Shown piece by piece: positions 21,244-32,491 of a DNA stretch of 64,000 nucleotides; positions within the stretch are counted from its first letter, which is position 1, and each line of letters starts with the position of its first letter. Source of the DNA: Bicyclus anynana (Eukaryota > Arthropoda > Insecta > Lepidoptera > Nymphalidae); assembly GCF_947172395.1 (NCBI RefSeq), contig NC_069095.1, positions 3,782,001 to 3,846,000 on the forward strand, in the 5' to 3' direction. Made by a program: the position numbers and the translations under genes. Under the pieces are notes generated by a model, which was not told the DNA's origin, did not search any database, and saw only the letters and a list, made by a program, of their open reading frames with translations.

Positions 21244-21770
21244 ATTATAAATAAGATATTTTTATTAACCTATCGACAGGAAGTGTTATTGTTATACGCT
21301 TATCTCCTACTCATATAGAAATCCAATAAGATGTAAATATATTTTATTAAACGCTTACGCTCAGCCGGTGTGTTTCGAGTCTTATGTGATCGGGATAATT
21401 CGAAAGATACTAAGTACAGTCAAGTAATGCAAACGGTTCTGCGAACTACCGTCTTAACGGTTATGCGGCGATCGTTCCGGATGGCCTGGAGATTAAACTG
21501 GAGTTTTATGGGGAAACTAGTATTTTTTCGTTCGCCTTTTTTGTTATAATTGGCCTATTTTGTTACACGTTAGTACAACTTTATGGTTTGTTACGTTTTT
21601 ATGAAACATCCGAATGGGAAATATGGGAAATGTCCCCTACGTATCGATGTTTCTGATAGCATTATTACAATAAGTCTTGTATATAATATCAGTAGCGCTA
21701 TTCTATGTTATGACCAAGTCTATATAATGTGAGTTTCCATTTTCGAATTCGTCAAATGCTGGCGGCTCGA
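21244..21770. other. Unique DNA, nothing recognised
   Basis: No gene or shared repeat seen. Confidence 0.4.
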
Positions 21771-21848
21771 GATCGTTGTGCTTGGAGGTCCATGTGAGAG
21801 GCCTATGTCCAGCAGTGGACGTCTATCGGCTGATAAGGTAAGGTAAGA
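21771..21848 (+). pseudogene. RTE-type LINE, extreme 3' end of the reverse-transcriptase ORF, broken
   Basis: The last 21 codons before the stop at 21831-21833 read DRCAWRSM, stop, then EAYVQQWTSIG, the characteristic C-terminus of lepidopteran RTE-like endonuclease/reverse-transcriptase proteins. TGA at 21795-21797 is an in-frame stop. The tail is (AAGGT)n rather than (TGA)n. A dead, 5'-truncated copy. Confidence 0.8.
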
Positions 21849-22260
21849 CAGAGAGATAAAGATAAAAGAGAGTCACACTCTAGACTTCCAAAAATTTCGT
21901 TAGGTTAACAATGCTGCTACGGTTTATTTGGAAAATTACTTCTGGTAAAGAGGTTGTTGGGTCCTCTTTGATTGAAAGTTTAGTTACTATTCCTTGATAA
22001 ATTTAATACAAAAGGTCTCACTTAGGACGCCTCTGTGTACACTACCGGTGAAGCTAAAGCGATTATACGATTCTGGTATGGTGACTCGTAAAAACCGGAT
22101 TTAGGATCGCCATAATATGGATCCCATTGCCATACTCGGTAAGCGCGTTTGCATGTCATTCCGTCAGACTGATATCATTAATTATTATTATCATCCCAGC
22201 AAAACAATTTTAAATAATAATTATAATATAAGACCCTCAAAATGAATCCAAATGGAGGTA
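21849..22260. other. Unique DNA, nothing recognised
   Basis: No gene or shared repeat seen. Confidence 0.4.
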
Positions 22261-22455
22261 TCTATACTTACTAATATTATAAAGCTAAAGAGTTTCATTG
22301 TTGTTTGAACGCACTAATCTCAGGAACAGAAAATTGAAAAATTCTTTCAGTGTTAGATAGCACATTTAGCGAGGGAGGCTATAGGCTTTATATTATCCCC
22401 GTATCCCGTATGAAAAAGGGGAACCACGCGGGTGAAACCGCGTGGCGTCAGCTAG
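22261..22455 (+). mobile_element. Helitron-like element, full length
   Basis: Starts TCTATACTTACTAATATTAT, has TGAACGCACTAATCTCAGGA and ATTCTTTCAGTGTTAGATAG, and ends CCACGCGGGTGAAACCGCG then TGGCGTCAGCTAG. The GC hairpin about 10 bases before CTAG and the lack of target duplication are Helitron signatures. Non-autonomous. Confidence 0.8.
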
Positions 22456-23171
22456 TATTGTATAAGAAGTAAGATTACTGAAAAATTGCTAAAGTAATTA
22501 TTATAGTTATAATATTATACTAGGTATAATACAACCATTTAACGCAGTTCGTTCAGATGGATTATGAAACTTCGTAATAATACATATAATTAGCATGTCA
22601 CAACTTCATGTCTAAAATCAAACATATCCAAGTCATAAAATCAAATAAATAAAGATATAAAAGTATTAAAATTCTACAACGGTGTAGAAACTTTTATATC
22701 GATAAAACGAAATGTCACACGTAATGTCACACAGTTTGTATACAAAGTGCGTATTAGATAAGGCAAAAATTACTGAAAACCTCACCATTTTGATACTAAT
22801 CTCACAGTTACGTGGAGTTTGAAGTACCGCGAGAGCCATTCAGTGGCAACTTACCTCTCAAATCCAACGACATATGAGTTAGTTCTCACTATACCAGTAC
22901 GTCAACTCACGCGTATGTACCATCTTGGCAAAATATCGTCCGTCAACCGTCACACTCTTAATTACTATTAACACAGATGACTTAACAAATCTGTAGACAA
23001 AAAATGTCTAATTAACTTTACGGTTGAAAATTGTAATTAAACGAATTTCGAAACGACGAAACGTAACTGCGGTAACAAAGTTAATTAATCATTTGAAATG
23101 CGACACAAGGATGACTTATGTAATTTTTACTCAAGTATTTGTTTTTTTGATAATTTACTATGACAGTTTTT
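22456..23171. other. Unique DNA, nothing recognised
   Basis: GC-richer around 22800-22960 but without frame, repeat or RNA gene. Confidence 0.35.
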
Positions 23172-23350
23172 GGCTGCTGGGAGGCTTCAGCCGTGGCTAG
23201 TTACCACCCTACCAGCAAAGACGTACCGTGTAGAAACAGAAAGGGGTGTGGATTTTCATCCTCCTCCTAACAAGTTAGCCCGCTTCCATCTTAAGACTGC
23301 ATCATCACTTACCATCAGATGAGATTGTAGTCAAGGGCTAACTTGTAAAT
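23172..23350 (+). mobile_element. SINE family 1, body without tRNA head
   Basis: GGCTTCAGCCGTGGCTAGTT, GACGTACCGTGTAGAAACAG, TTTTCATCCTCCTCCTAACA and AAGGGCTAACTTGTAAA match 34950-35163. It lacks about 30 bases (GCGTTCCGG region) present in the full copy, as well as the head. Confidence 0.88.
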
Positions 23351-24129
23351 TCTGTATTGCTTTTAGAATGCGAAAATTGGTAATAATATTGTCATCCACT
23401 TTATTTAGGTGTGGCACCACGCGGTTTACTTAGACTAACCTAACAGCGCGATAGAGCGTTGCGAGCGTTGCCAGTAATTTGTTTTACAGCCAATAAATAC
23501 CGTACCATCATAGTACAACACATTTTGACACTATAGCGAGGCATCTGATGAACACTTTGAGGCACGATAAACATGCGTTCAGTTCGGCGAAGCCCTAAAA
23601 GTATAGTACGTCAAAACAAACGGCCGACGTAAGAGCCCACAGTGGAAACGCACCCTAAGCGTCAGTAACGTCTGACTCAAGTATGTGACTACGAGTCGTG
23701 GGAAACAGTCGTGTATGTACCTTCGTCCCGTGACCCCTCAACGGTACAAGCGATTGCGCAAACTGCTTGATTGGTTATTGCGTCTAAACAAGCCGATAAA
23801 ACCTCCCGATTGGAAACAACGGAATCATAGATACGATAAAGACTTGTTCTATCCCTCAAATACCAACAAGTATTCTATTCAGTAAACGAGTGAAATGGCG
23901 ATGCATAGTACATTATTATAAATGCTAAAAAGATTTATTTTTTTACGTACTTCCAGCATCATTGCTAAACTATATATTGAGTGAGTTATAGAAAGAGCAA
24001 GAGATGAATTTTGTAGATATGTAGATTTTTCTGGATTTTTTATACATTAAAATATATAATTTTTGTTTTATTTAAGTGATATCTAACTTCACATGCTACT
24101 AAATCGTCAACTAGTTATAATTAAAAAAT
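23351..24129. other. Unique DNA flanking the tRNA gene downstream
   Basis: A moderately GC-rich stretch at 23430-23880 contains a 66-codon ORF (23685-23885) with no recognised domain. AGTGGAAACGCACCC near 23642 resembles ends of some DNA transposons but no partner end was found. Confidence 0.35.
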
Positions 24130-24135
24130 AAAAAA
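24130..24135 (-). terminator. RNA polymerase III terminator of the tRNA-Lys gene
   Basis: Six A residues on the plus strand give T6 on the minus strand, five bases past the tRNA 3' end; a second A-run lies at 24123-24128. A short T-run is the standard Pol III stop. Confidence 0.85.
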
Positions 24136-24140
24136 GGAGT

Positions 24141-24213
24141 CGCCCAACGTGGGGCTCGAACCCACGACCCTGAGATTAAGAGTCTCATGCTCTACCGACT
24201 GAGCTAGCCGGGC
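24141..24213 (-). tRNA. tRNA-Lys-CTT: tRNA-Lys, anticodon CTT
   Basis: This is a 73-base tRNA gene that delivers lysine at AAG codons in cytosolic translation. The minus strand begins GCCCGGCTAGCTCAGTCGG. The acceptor stem GCCCGGC pairs with GTTGGGC through two G-T wobbles, and the discriminator base is G. The A box TAGCTCAGTCGG is at 24195-24206 and the B box GGTTCGAGCCC at 24152-24162. The anticodon CTT falls at tRNA positions 34-36 (24178-24180). No intron, and CCA is not encoded, as usual for animals. A T6 terminator follows. It stands alone, with no other tRNA in the window. Intact pairing and promoter boxes argue for a functional gene rather than a SINE head; transcription is inferred. 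Confidence 0.97.
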
Positions 24214-24784
24214 TTGACATTAACCTGTAAAACTACTGAATGTTTTCCGCAACGATTATTATCACATCACTTTGTATTATAAATAAATAGTTGATATTAT
24301 TGCTCTATACTACAATATGCATTGATTTAATAAATTATTGCCATAAGTGAACATGAAGTATACCAACGAGTATCATGTGACAGACTAATTAAAAATTTGC
24401 AATCTCAGATTGATTAATACCGGTATTTTTCCTATATTTCTATGGCACACAGACTATACTCACACGTCTCTTTAAACATATGTGTGTTTGTATTCGCCGT
24501 ACAGGGCAAACAACAAGTCTTGTCCTGTCGTTTTGTTGTGATGTGTGCCGCACCGGGTCAGTGGTGTCGTAGTGTTCTGTCTTGTCGTCATGTCCACTAT
24601 GAAGTCGTTTTATTTCAGTTTTATCTTCGTATTTGCATCTCTGTCTATAAAAGAAGAAACATTTTTTTTACGCAAATAAGACTCGTAGGTAGATTTTTTT
24701 CGAAAATGTTTCTTTAACAATCTTTCTATGAAAAATAAAAAAAATTGTCGTGCCTGACTGATTTCTAAAGAGCCGTGTTTTCTC
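24214..24784. other. Unique DNA upstream of the tRNA gene
   Basis: Includes a 91-codon ORF (24442-24717) rich in cysteine and hydrophobic residues, with no recognised domain and no splice context. Not called as a gene. Confidence 0.35.
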
Positions 24785-24890
24785 AAGTCATCGTCATCAT
24801 CATATCAGCCGATGGACGTCCATTGCAGAACACAGGCCTTTTGTAGAGACTTCCAAACATCACGATACTGAGCCAAGTGCATCTCAAGTG
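24785..24890 (-). pseudogene. RTE-type LINE 3' end fragment
   Basis: (TCATCA)-type tail, then TATCAGCCGATGGACGTCCA, CACAGGCCTTTTGTAGAGAC and TTCCAAACATCACGATACTG: the minus-strand end of the same LINE as at 52301-52740. About 100 bp remain. Confidence 0.85.
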
Positions 24891-25056
24891 CTTATAGTTA
24901 TTTACGCGTTAATAAGACACAAATAACCTTTATTGTCTCAAATACACATAGACCATTTATCTGAACAGTTAAAACTGAGGGTCCGTTACAAATATTCAGG
25001 AAGCCTTCAACGTAATTAAGCAACTGTCAAGTAATGAGTGCCATAGTAACATTATG

Positions 25057-25214
25057 CACGCCATTGACGATCAATTATTCTCACGTTTGTGCAGCACTCA
25101 CGGTTATAACTGATAGTGAATTGGGCGCTGCGTGCATGACGGCTCGACTTATGAAACCTCTTCGCTGCCGTTTGTGCTGCAAAAACGTGAAAATAGTTGA
25201 TCGTCAATGGCGTG
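25057..25214. mobile_element. 158-bp MITE, copy 1
   Basis: CACGCCATTGACGATCAATT and following bases (to TGCAGCA, about 40 bases) are inverted at the right end, which closes TTGATCGTCAATGGCGTG. The body has TGCATGACGGCTC and TTCGCTGCCGTTTG, shared with 43592-43746. The 64-codon ORF at 25034-25228 is the element, not a gene. Confidence 0.88.
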
Positions 25215-26089
25215 CTACGCGTGCTTAGCGCTAAGTTGTTATTTATCTATGCCCATTTCCTAACACTTTTTATCGCAAATAGTTGTTAAATATCAACATC
25301 GCAAAGTATTTCCTTATATTAGCATTTTTCAACGAATGCGACCAAGCTATAAGAGCTGTTATTGTCAACTACAACGCATATTTCACGTAAATACGTGTTC
25401 AATGTGTCAAGAACTATAACTCAAGCAAACTTGAGCACTATTGCATAAATTGGCCGGACCGGTCCGTTATATCCCGATAATTGCATTTTGCCCACGGGCT
25501 CGCCGGGCGAAACTGGGTGAAAACCTAGCTGTTGCTACAACTACAGCTGCTATTATTGTTTCAACAACTCAGCGACGCCGGCAGCGCTCTACAAATGGAC
25601 TTGCACCTAGATATTCTAATTTACATTCTAAACTTCAGCGTATGACGATGCTCGAGTTTTGACGCCTTCGGTCCTTTGTCGAGTGCAACTCATTTGAACA
25701 ATATTTAGATCTGAAAGAATATTTTAAGTTACCTTTCACTGCTTTTTCCAAAAAAGAATATTCGATACAAATATTGTTTTAAGTTATGACCAATATATTC
25801 CACGCCAAACTACCAAAAAGCCTGTCTTAGGAGGGGGCACTACGATCGCCCAACGACCAGAGTTATAACTATAACATTTTTCTTTAATAATAAAAAATTT
25901 GAGTGCGGCCCTTTAATCAAAGCTATTGAACAAAATTAAAAGTCGTTTCTTGAAATTTGGCCGTACGTACGAAGATGGGCATTTAAGCGAATAAGACTTT
26001 CAATTAAACAATTAATCCAGTTAGAAACAAATAGCTAAATGAACATCCAATGACACTGCTATGAACCTACTGAAGAATAGTACAAAGAA
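25215..26089. other. Unique DNA with a GC-richer island at about 25440-25670
   Basis: The island has a 73-codon ORF (25441-25662) with an alanine/threonine/arginine-rich composition and no domain. Not repeated in the window. Confidence 0.35.
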
Positions 26090-26461
26090 CAGTGGCGTAG
26101 CGTGCCTGGGAGGGGCCCAGTATCAAATTTAGTTGAGGGCCCCAATGAGAGGTAAAGATTTCTTCACATGAGAAACAAAAATGCCTGTTTGAAATAAATA
26201 TGACAGAGTCTTAACCTATGTCGGATATTCCAACTTTTGGGTGCAGGCTTAACTCGGAAAAAAATATTGTTTATTTATTATTATTATTTTACGTTTCTGA
26301 TAACTGAAAACTGTATAGGCAGTTTTTTTTTCGGAAAGCACGAGATTTAGTGAGATTGTGCATTACATTTTACTAATTTTTGCTTTCACAAGTAAGGGGT
26401 CCCTGTAGTCCAGGGGCGCCGTATTATTGATACGGCTGATACGGCGGTAGCTACGACCCTG
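26090..26461. mobile_element. hAT-like non-autonomous element
   Basis: Left end CAGTGGCGTAGC and right end GGTAGCTACGACCCTG are imperfect inverted repeats of the CAGTGGCGTAGC type found in hAT elements. GGGGCCC near the left mirrors GGGGTCCC near the right. No matching 8-bp target duplication and no transposase remains. Confidence 0.7.
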
Positions 26462-27249
26462 GTTAGGTGCGTTCATCATCCGTACACCTTAAACGTACAT
26501 ATGTACAGCTTAAACAACTGAGCGAAGTAAACCAAGTATAACTGCCAAACTTATCAAAATCTGTACTTAGGTTGTAATTTCATTCTACTGTTACTAGAAT
26601 ACAGCATGATATGTATATTCAAGTAATCCAATAATCCTCCAACAATACCTGTCAGATATATTCCATGTTATTTAAGCGTATTGCCTCCTACCGATTTATG
26701 TTATCGAATAGCTGCTCCCGTTATGCTATATTAAGATGCACTTCAAACAACAGAATGGATACGTTAGACACGTTTGTATAATGTCCATTGCGAATTGTCC
26801 AGGGATTCCACTACTTACAATCCATTGTCCCGTTGCAATGGAACACAAACAGGAGTTTGTTTTCTTTGTACACTCCATCTTGTTCCTTTGAAACGTCCTG
26901 TATACATCACACAATGTCGTTGTAATGCTTCGCAGTTTCTTTGGAACACGGAAAATTATTGCGATATCCGATTTGAATGGAGTGAGCCAAGAACGAACGA
27001 GTCTATCTTATTGGACTTTAAGTAGACAACTTGAGCCGTTGAGTTGTAATGGACGGCGCCACAAATCACTTGTTGCTTATATTTTTCACGTGTTGAGGTG
27101 TAAGATGTAGGAGTATTGTTATCATATGCGTGCATTTATATGTAAATAGAAACATTTCACTACAAATTTACAAATAGAACTTCAAAAGAACATAGATTTG
27201 AGATAGATTGAGATGAAGAGAGGTATATAATTTTATACAGTGAACGACT
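26462..27249. other. Unique DNA with island at about 26770-27110
   Basis: Overlapping ORFs of 61-83 codons on both strands at 26726-27110, none with a domain. The island is unique and GC-richer than its flanks. Confidence 0.35.
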
Positions 27250-27722
27250 AAAAATGGCAGCGTGTTTGGTAGAGGTTGTGTGACAGAAATTAAAAATACT
27301 GCAATTAATATTTTTTCCATGTAAAGTAAATTCAAAGATAGGAACCCTAAACTAAATTTAAAACAATTTAAAGTAAGTACTTACATATTTTTTCTTAATA
27401 GAACAAATATACATAGGTTAATAAAATCTTGGAACAGATAACCATGTAGGTATAGATTTTATTATATGTTTACAGACAAAACATCAAAATAGTACAGAAT
27501 CAAGTGGAAGAGAGTAGAAGTACGAATAAAAACGGCATACAAAAGGCAGCGTGCTTGGAATTGGTAATGAAAAATCGATATCCATCTATTTTTATTTTTT
27601 TCCTGTAAACTGAAGTCACATCCAGAAACATTGAATGTAGACTGAATTGAAAACAATTACACTAGGTTTTCTTAATAGCACAAAGATAGATAAGTTATTA
27701 AATTCTTGGAACAGAGAATCTT
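27250..27722 (+). repeat. Imperfect direct duplication with 288-bp spacing
   Basis: GGCAGCGTGTTTGG at 27256 recurs as GGCAGCGTGCTTGG at 27545. TTTTCTTAATAGAACAAA and CTTGGAACAGATAA near 27400-27440 recur at 27668-27718. The spacing stays at 287-289 bases, so this is one old tandem duplication rather than two insertions. Confidence 0.8.
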
Positions 27723-27940
27723 ATAAAGAATATTGTTAGGTCCCCCGTTCCGTTCCGCTTGTTAAAGGTTTATGAGTTCCCGGCTCAATTTACAACGTTC
27801 TTACATTATAAAACAATAATTGCTGCAATCATTTCAATCGGATTCAAAGAAATTGTTCAACCAACAAAACTTAATTGAACTGAAATCTTGAAAACAGAAG
27901 GCATTTTTAAAGTTTAATTATTAATGAGTATAACGCAATA

Positions 27941-28800
27941 ATCATTGGTTCAATTGCTACTGACTATAGTAGGGGGAAAGAGCACAAGCAAATTAAAATA
28001 TAGAATTAAGTCACTTAAACATCGGCAGATAAATATAGAGTTTTAAGGTTTACTAGTAAGTACATTGTGGGCCTAAAATATGCGATACTGAATAACGCAA
28101 AAATATGCGATACTGAATAACGCAAAAATCATTGGTTCAATTACTACGACTTTAGTAGGAGGAAAGTGCACAAGCAAATTAAAATATAGAATTAAGTCAC
28201 TTAAACATCGGCAGATAAATATAGAGTTTTAAGGTTTACTAGTAAGTACATTGTAGGCCTAAAATATGCGATACTGAATAACGCAAAAATCATTGGTTCA
28301 ATTACTACGACTTTAGTAGGAGGAAAGTGCACAAGCAAATTAAAATATAGAATTAAGTCACTTTAACATCGGAAGTATCTCTGCGTGATCGAATCAGAAA
28401 TGAGGAGATCCGCAGAAGAACCAAAGTCACCGACATATCTCAACGAGTTGCGAAGCTAAAGTGGCAAAGGGCGGGGCACATAGTTCGAAGAGCCGATGGA
28501 CGTTGGGGTCCCAAAGTGCTGGAATGGCGACCCTGCACTAGTAAGCGCAGTGTTGGCCGACCCCCCACCAGGTGGACTGACGACATCAAGCAATGCAGGT
28601 GGCTCAGTATCGTGATGTTTGGAAATCCCTTCAGTGGCAATGTCCTGCAGTGGACGTCCATCGGCTGATATGATGATGATGATGAACATCGGAAGCTAAA
28701 TGTAGCTAAATATAGTTTTAAGGTTTACTAGTAAGTACATTGTGGGCCTACCTAAAAATAATCCCTAAAATATGCGATATTGAACAAAATCATTAGTTGC
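27941..28800 (+). repeat. 161-bp tandem array, about 3 units, split by a LINE
   Basis: Units begin ATCATTGGTTCAATT at 27941, 28128 and 28289. The first interval is 187 because of an extra 26-base duplication of AATATGCGATACTGAATAAC and adjoining bases. Unit 3 is cut at 28375 by an RTE insertion and resumes at 28685, continuing as GTTTTAAGGTTTACTAGTAA to about 28800. Confidence 0.92.
28376..28684 (+). pseudogene. 5'-truncated RTE-type LINE with 11-bp target duplication
   Basis: AACATCGGAAG at 28365-28375 is repeated at 28685-28695. The insert is 309 bp, ending in (TGATGA)n. From 28378 a frame of 96 codons runs to TGA at 28666-28668, with the family signatures RIRNEEIRRRT, KLKWQRAGHIVRR, RWGPKVLEWRP, GRPPTRWTDDI and LQWTSIG. 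Roughly residues 71-88 are read in a shifted frame after an internal deletion, then the family frame resumes. The segment is the C-terminal end of an endonuclease/reverse-transcriptase protein and is far too short to be active. Confidence 0.93.
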
Positions 28801-30779
28801 TTGAGCCTGTATAGGTAAATATACAATCAGATGTCCGTGACGGCGGCTGCGTGGAACCTTACTACAGTATCGATATATCTCAATAGCAGTGTTTTATATG
28901 AAACCTCCGAGACACCTCTAATTTTCAACAACATTTTCAACAATGTCGAAGGACCGACAGACACAGCGGAGAACTTTGTTTTTGCATCTAGGTATATTAA
29001 AACTCGTCAAATTAAAAAGAAAAAAGGTATAATAACGTCATATTGCATAATACCTATCATCTTAAAAAAAACGCAATACCTTAGACTTCGCATGGCCGTT
29101 CAAGAGCAAAACAATGTCAGCGCATCTCAAACATCAGATTAGTCCGAGACATTCCACAGATAGAAGTGGCTATCAGCGAGCAATTCATCAAGATGTGTAA
29201 AAGTTCAAAACATTTCAATGGTCCTGGGCATAAACAATGGCGGTCGATTGAGAGATCTCTGATAACTTAACAACTGACTACTGAAGAACGCTGGATTCTC
29301 TCCGTTAGTGCACGAGATAACAGAGAGATGACTGCAACCACGATTCCATTATAAAACCGCCCCTTTGCTTTAAGTCTGAATAATAGTAGATAGTGGATAA
29401 TAATGGATCTATTTAAAAAATGCAAAACAAGACTGAACAAGTCAGAATATATAGAATTTATTCAAGAAGATTGACTTTTTCTCGACTTATCTTGTCGAGC
29501 TAAAACTCTACAGGGACGAATGCCTGACTCAGTATTAAAATTTTGACGTACCTATTAGGTATCTACTCGAAAAATCACTTAGGTACAAGTGGTTTTATAT
29601 ATCACCTTGATAGTATTTAATAGACATATAGTAGAGGATCTAAATATAACATTACCTTAACCTATCTGTTTACTGGACGAAAAGTTTAAAAAAATAATTA
29701 AATATGCCAATAGATTGCCTAAAAATATTGAAAACATCGGTCAAATTGTACGTCTAGTGTATGACATTTATTACATAGAATCTCAATTTCATACCTATAT
29801 GTCAACTAGCATACGTCAAAGATAGCGAGTAAGCTTGCCGATCGTAGGATACTATCGGCAGGTTGTGCTTTGATTTCAGACTTTCGGTCACGCAATCATG
29901 CTTTGTACACAAAAGTACAAAAACGGCGTTATTTATAAATAAATGCCCAAGTCATTTTCTTATAAGAATTTAGAAAGCCTTTCCATTAGGAGCAGCATCT
30001 AACTGGAAATTAGAAATGGAATTGGAATAATTAAAATTATTATTGCAAGTACAACATTAGTATTTTATTTTACTTATGCAAAATCGACAACAAGGTGAGA
30101 AGAAAAAGAAGAGAAAACAAAACAAATAACGATGTTGCTTCAGTAAGCAATTACATCGAACACCGAGACAAACCTTCTTTATCTAAGCAGATACTATCTC
30201 AAATAGATAAAGATGACCATGACGGTGGAACCAGTATCGAAGTACTTCTCCAACGTAGGTTCGCTCGGACAGTTTCTGTAATGACATCATTGCAATGGTC
30301 GTATCATAAGATCACATCACCAGCATATGCAGCGGTCAGATTCGCAGATATTATGCATCTTTATAAAAGACGTTTCATATAAAATTCGAACCAACAATGT
30401 GTCAAATGTCGACAACGTCGATAAGAAAATGAAGTGTTTAAATTTATTAAGGATAATTTGGTTATCTTCATACAAAAATTAAAATGAATGAAGAGTAATT
30501 TGAAATTACCCTTTCGAAGTCCACAAAGATATTACTAATCACACAATGTGTGATTAATGACAGCCAATAACATTGTCACGCATTAGCATTTGTTAAAGCA
30601 ATTCCCCATTCATAATTAGTATCACGTTAAAATGCAAATTATAATCTTTATAAAAATTTCTAGCCAGACGACAAGGCTTAACAACTTTATGAATGGCCTT
30701 ATCTCTTGCTTACAGTATTAATAATAGTTACTTGGCACGAAGGCGTCAAGCAAAAAAATAAGTAGATATAAAGAGACAC
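28801..30779. other. Unique AT-rich DNA, no supported gene
   Basis: ORFs of 103 codons (28831-29142) and 95 codons (30095-30382) are the longest plus-strand frames here. Neither shows a domain, splice sites or distinctive codon use. Confidence 0.35.
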
Positions 30780-31110
30780 GCAAGATCGGCCGACGCAATA
30801 AGTAATGGGTTTGGCGCGGCGCGGCCATCGATTGCTTGCGTTACCTCAATAAAGAGCAACAGGCCGCGCTCATTAACACTTTGACACGGCGCAATCATAA
30901 ATTGTGGAACCCCGCCGCGACCCGCACGCCTACCCTGCGCTGCACCCCTGGTACCTGGCCCTTGGCCCGCATTCTACTTTTTGCCATTTCCATTGTTTTT
31001 GGGTGCCGCCCCATAAACCGTGACGGGGCGATCTTCCGATACGAACGCAGGTGTCGCTTTTCACACATTTCGAGCTTAATTAAAACGTTTCTCTTCAAAA
31101 TGTACATTTG
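30780..31110. other. GC-rich unique island
   Basis: One of the most GC-rich unique blocks in the window (GTTTGGCGCGGCGCGGCC, AACCCCGCCGCGACCCGC). Frames of 91 codons (+) and 70 codons (-) overlap it, with no domain. It could be a regulatory element, a CpG-like patch or an unrecognised exon; no choice is possible from sequence alone. Confidence 0.4.
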
Positions 31111-32291
31111 AAACGTATCTACGAGTATATATCTGTATTTGTGCAGGCGATAAAAATCGCAGCTGCGCGAAATTACCTTTCAAACGCGTCAATTTGTTAT
31201 CTAATACGATTTTTTATACCCGGGACCACCATCCGTCGTATCCATTTCAATGGACTCATGACATTGAGGGCAGATAATAAAAATTTTGTTGGATGTACCT
31301 ACAAGGAAATTAAATTAAGCCGAATGTTAAAAGTCAGGGATCGTTCATCAATAAAGATATAACTCATTCGTTACTAACAGGTAAGAGCATAAAACGAATG
31401 TGTGTAATTCCAAGCGACGAAATCAACAGCAGTAACTGTCCAAAGCTATCGCCAAGTACATAAAATATCGTATCCAAAGTTACAAACATGGGAAGTCATT
31501 AAACCAACTGGCATGGCACTTAAGAAACTCCTATAGCCGTCTGGCCAAGCATAAAGATCAATATCTCGATGGCTCGTTGCCAAATCTTTTTAATATCGTC
31601 CCAGACGCAACTGAAGAGTGGTTACGAGCGATAACAACAAAACTATTACGTGAGCAGTTCGCTCGCGAATCGGTCAAGCTGACCGTGATATCTATCGGCC
31701 CCTAGTTAAATCTTATTGTAAGGCTCAATGGGGGATAATGGCCTGTGCAGACTTCCCTTTGGAGCACTATTGACTCGGCTCATCCATGGTGTCCCGGTCT
31801 GAGTTACGAGAGACCGCTCGCAAACCCCGACAAACTTTTAATGAGAGCTGCTTTCGTCGCCTTTCAAAGATCTCTGCTAGTAATTAGTGAAATTTAACTA
31901 GGCGGCTAACGCGATACTTGCAAAGAAAGAGTTGACTTGCATTTTCTTTTTATAATAATAGTAAGGTGCCATAATTACCTACTACACATTTTATACAAAT
32001 GAATTGGTATTTCAATAAAAGTTATAAATTGATTAATATAGTAGGTATACCTTATGTTTCATTTATAAACACTGAATCTGTGAAGTGTGATAAAAATACC
32101 TGCTATTCAACATTATATATATTTGAAATAGAAATTAAATTAAATATCTAAACCTGATTTTTATGTAAAAATATCTTTACATCATAATAATAACTATCTA
32201 AAATGAATATTTTTGATTTTCCATGTCATATCTTTTTCGGCCATACTAACGGTAACTAAGAAAGTTTTACCTAATACCAATATATTTTTAT
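31111..32291. other. Unique DNA, GC-richer to about 31910
   Basis: 31380-31910 is of mixed composition with many stops in all frames, unique in the window. 31911-32291 is AT-rich with nothing recognised. Confidence 0.35.
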
Positions 32292-32491
32292 CTAGCTAAC
32301 GCCGCGCGGTTTCATCCGCGTGGTTCCCGTTCCCGTAGGAATACGGAGATAATATATAGCCTATAGTCTTCCTCGATAAATAGGTTATCTAACATTGAAA
32401 GAATTTTTCAAATCAGACCAGTAGTTTCCTGAGATTAGCGCATTCAACCAACCAAACAAACAAACTCTTCAGCTTTATAATATTAGTATAG
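32292..32491 (-). mobile_element. Helitron-like element, full length
   Basis: On the minus strand it begins TATACTAATATTATAAAGCT, has GAGTTTGTTTGTTTGGTTGG and CAGGAAACTACTGGTCTGAT, and ends CCGCGCGGCGTTAGCTAG. The GC hairpin precedes CTAG. Same family as 22261-22455 and 35845-36029. Confidence 0.85.

Noticed and set aside
28831..29142. 103-codon ORF
   Set aside because: No domain, no splice sites, low-complexity lysine run; consistent with chance in a stop-poor stretch.
30095..30382. 95-codon ORF with a basic start
   Set aside because: No recognisable family and no exon boundaries; kept only as part of the unique region.
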